Part shown: in pieces, positions 7,433-7,787 of the stretch
Numbering within the stretch: the stretch's first letter is position 1
Layout of the letters: each line of letters begins with the position of its first letter
Assembly: GCA_029778965.1 (NCBI GenBank)
Contig: JAKPBL010000616.1
Location: 1 to 7,787, forward strand
Source of the DNA: Bacteroidota bacterium
Lineage (GTDB): Bacteria; Bacteroidota; Bacteroidia; Chitinophagales; Chitinophagaceae
DNA length: 7,787 nt
Reading direction: 5' to 3'
Notes under the pieces: model-generated
The model's database searches: none
What the model was told of the DNA's origin: nothing
Seen by the model: the letters and a program-made list of their open reading frames with translations, nothing else
Program-made: the position numbers and the translations under genes

Positions 7433-7787
7433 ATGGCATTTTCAGGAGAAGAAGATATCAGTCTGCTGGCGGCGGTGTCGGAAGGCAGCGAAACAGCTTT
7501 TAAAACATTGCTGCACCGCTATCATTCGCAAGTATATTGTTTTGTTTCCGATCTGGGCGGCACGCCTGAAGATGCCGAAGAGATCGTACAGGACGTATTT
7601 ATGAAGCTGTGGACCAACCGCAGCCAGTTGCGCCAGGTGCAACACTTCTCCGCCTATCTTTTTACCATGGCCCGTAACCAGGCCTATTCCGCTTTCAGGA
7701 AATCAGTACGGGCTGCGTTGCTCTTCAGGCAATGGGAAGAGCGTCAACTCGCATCACCGGCCCCGACTGCCGACACCGACCAGTACC
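7433..7787 (+). CDS. RNA polymerase sigma-70 factor, ECF subfamily (Bacteroidetes type), N-terminal part
   Basis: Starts at the ATG at 7433 and runs off the right edge with no stop; 118 residues are visible. EEDISLLAAVSEGSETAF and LLHRYHSQVYCFV (about residues 6-38) form region 2.1, and EDAEEIVQDVFMKLW (46-60) is the conserved region 2.2 helix that contacts the core polymerase. HFSAYLFTMARNQAYSAFRK (71-90) covers regions 2.3-2.4, which melt and read the -10 element. The sequence then enters the variable linker; region 4 is missing because of the window end, not because of a break. The pattern fits the CFB-type ECF group, which is usually followed by a FecR-like anti-sigma factor and SusC/SusD-type outer-membrane transport genes. 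That context cannot be checked here. The 150-bp gap before it suggests its own promoter. Confidence 0.92.
   Translation, partial: MAFSGEEDISLLAAVSEGSETAFKTLLHRYHSQVYCFVSDLGGTPEDAEEIVQDVFMKLWTNRSQLRQVQHFSAYLFTMARNQAYSAFRKSVRAALLFRQWEERQLASPAPTADTDQY

Noticed and set aside
1..7787. Search for an undescribed system such as defence genes, a retron, a toxin-antitoxin pair or a mobile element
   Set aside because: All long supported reading frames belong to known families, and I saw no direct-repeat array, transposase, reverse transcriptase, recombinase or small paired genes.

Overview
The window looks like ordinary chromosomal DNA of a Bacteroidetes (Bacteroidota) species, most likely from the Chitinophagaceae or close relatives. 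The evidence is the CFB-type ECF sigma factor at the right edge, an RND permease with insertions typical of that phylum, start codons preceded by A-rich stretches rather than strong Shine-Dalgarno sites, and a base composition a little over half G+C. The genus is not determined. I see no tRNA, rRNA, CRISPR array, insertion sequence or phage gene.

Layout. (1) 2-4034, plus strand: the 3' end of a periplasmic adaptor gene (HlyD/AcrA type), then after 22 nt a complete 1202-aa RND permease. Together these are the periplasmic and inner-membrane parts of a proton-driven tripartite exporter; an outer-membrane TolC-like gene is not in view and may lie upstream. (2) 4048-4101: a strong hairpin, terminator-like but without a good U tract, separates the pump from the next gene. 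(3) 4121-4921, plus: an AIM24/TIGR00266 family protein of unknown biochemical role. (4) 4950-5783, minus: an exported alpha/beta hydrolase with a complete Ser-Asp-His triad, convergent with the AIM24 gene. (5) 5822-7282, plus: an exported M20-family amidohydrolase of the AbgB (aminobenzoyl-glutamate hydrolase subunit B) type, divergent from the hydrolase with only 38 bp between start codons. (6) 7433 to the right edge, plus: the N-terminal 118 residues of an ECF sigma-70 factor, cut by the window end.

The only genes that clearly work together are the adaptor and the permease. The divergent hydrolase and amidohydrolase share a promoter region and are both predicted to be exported, so they may be co-regulated; a joint pathway is inference. 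The sigma factor probably starts a new unit that continues beyond the window. I found no convincing undescribed system. The points worth a second look are the extra membrane segments of the permease, the hairpin after it, the compact divergent intergenic region, and an exported AbgB-like enzyme with no AbgA partner in view.
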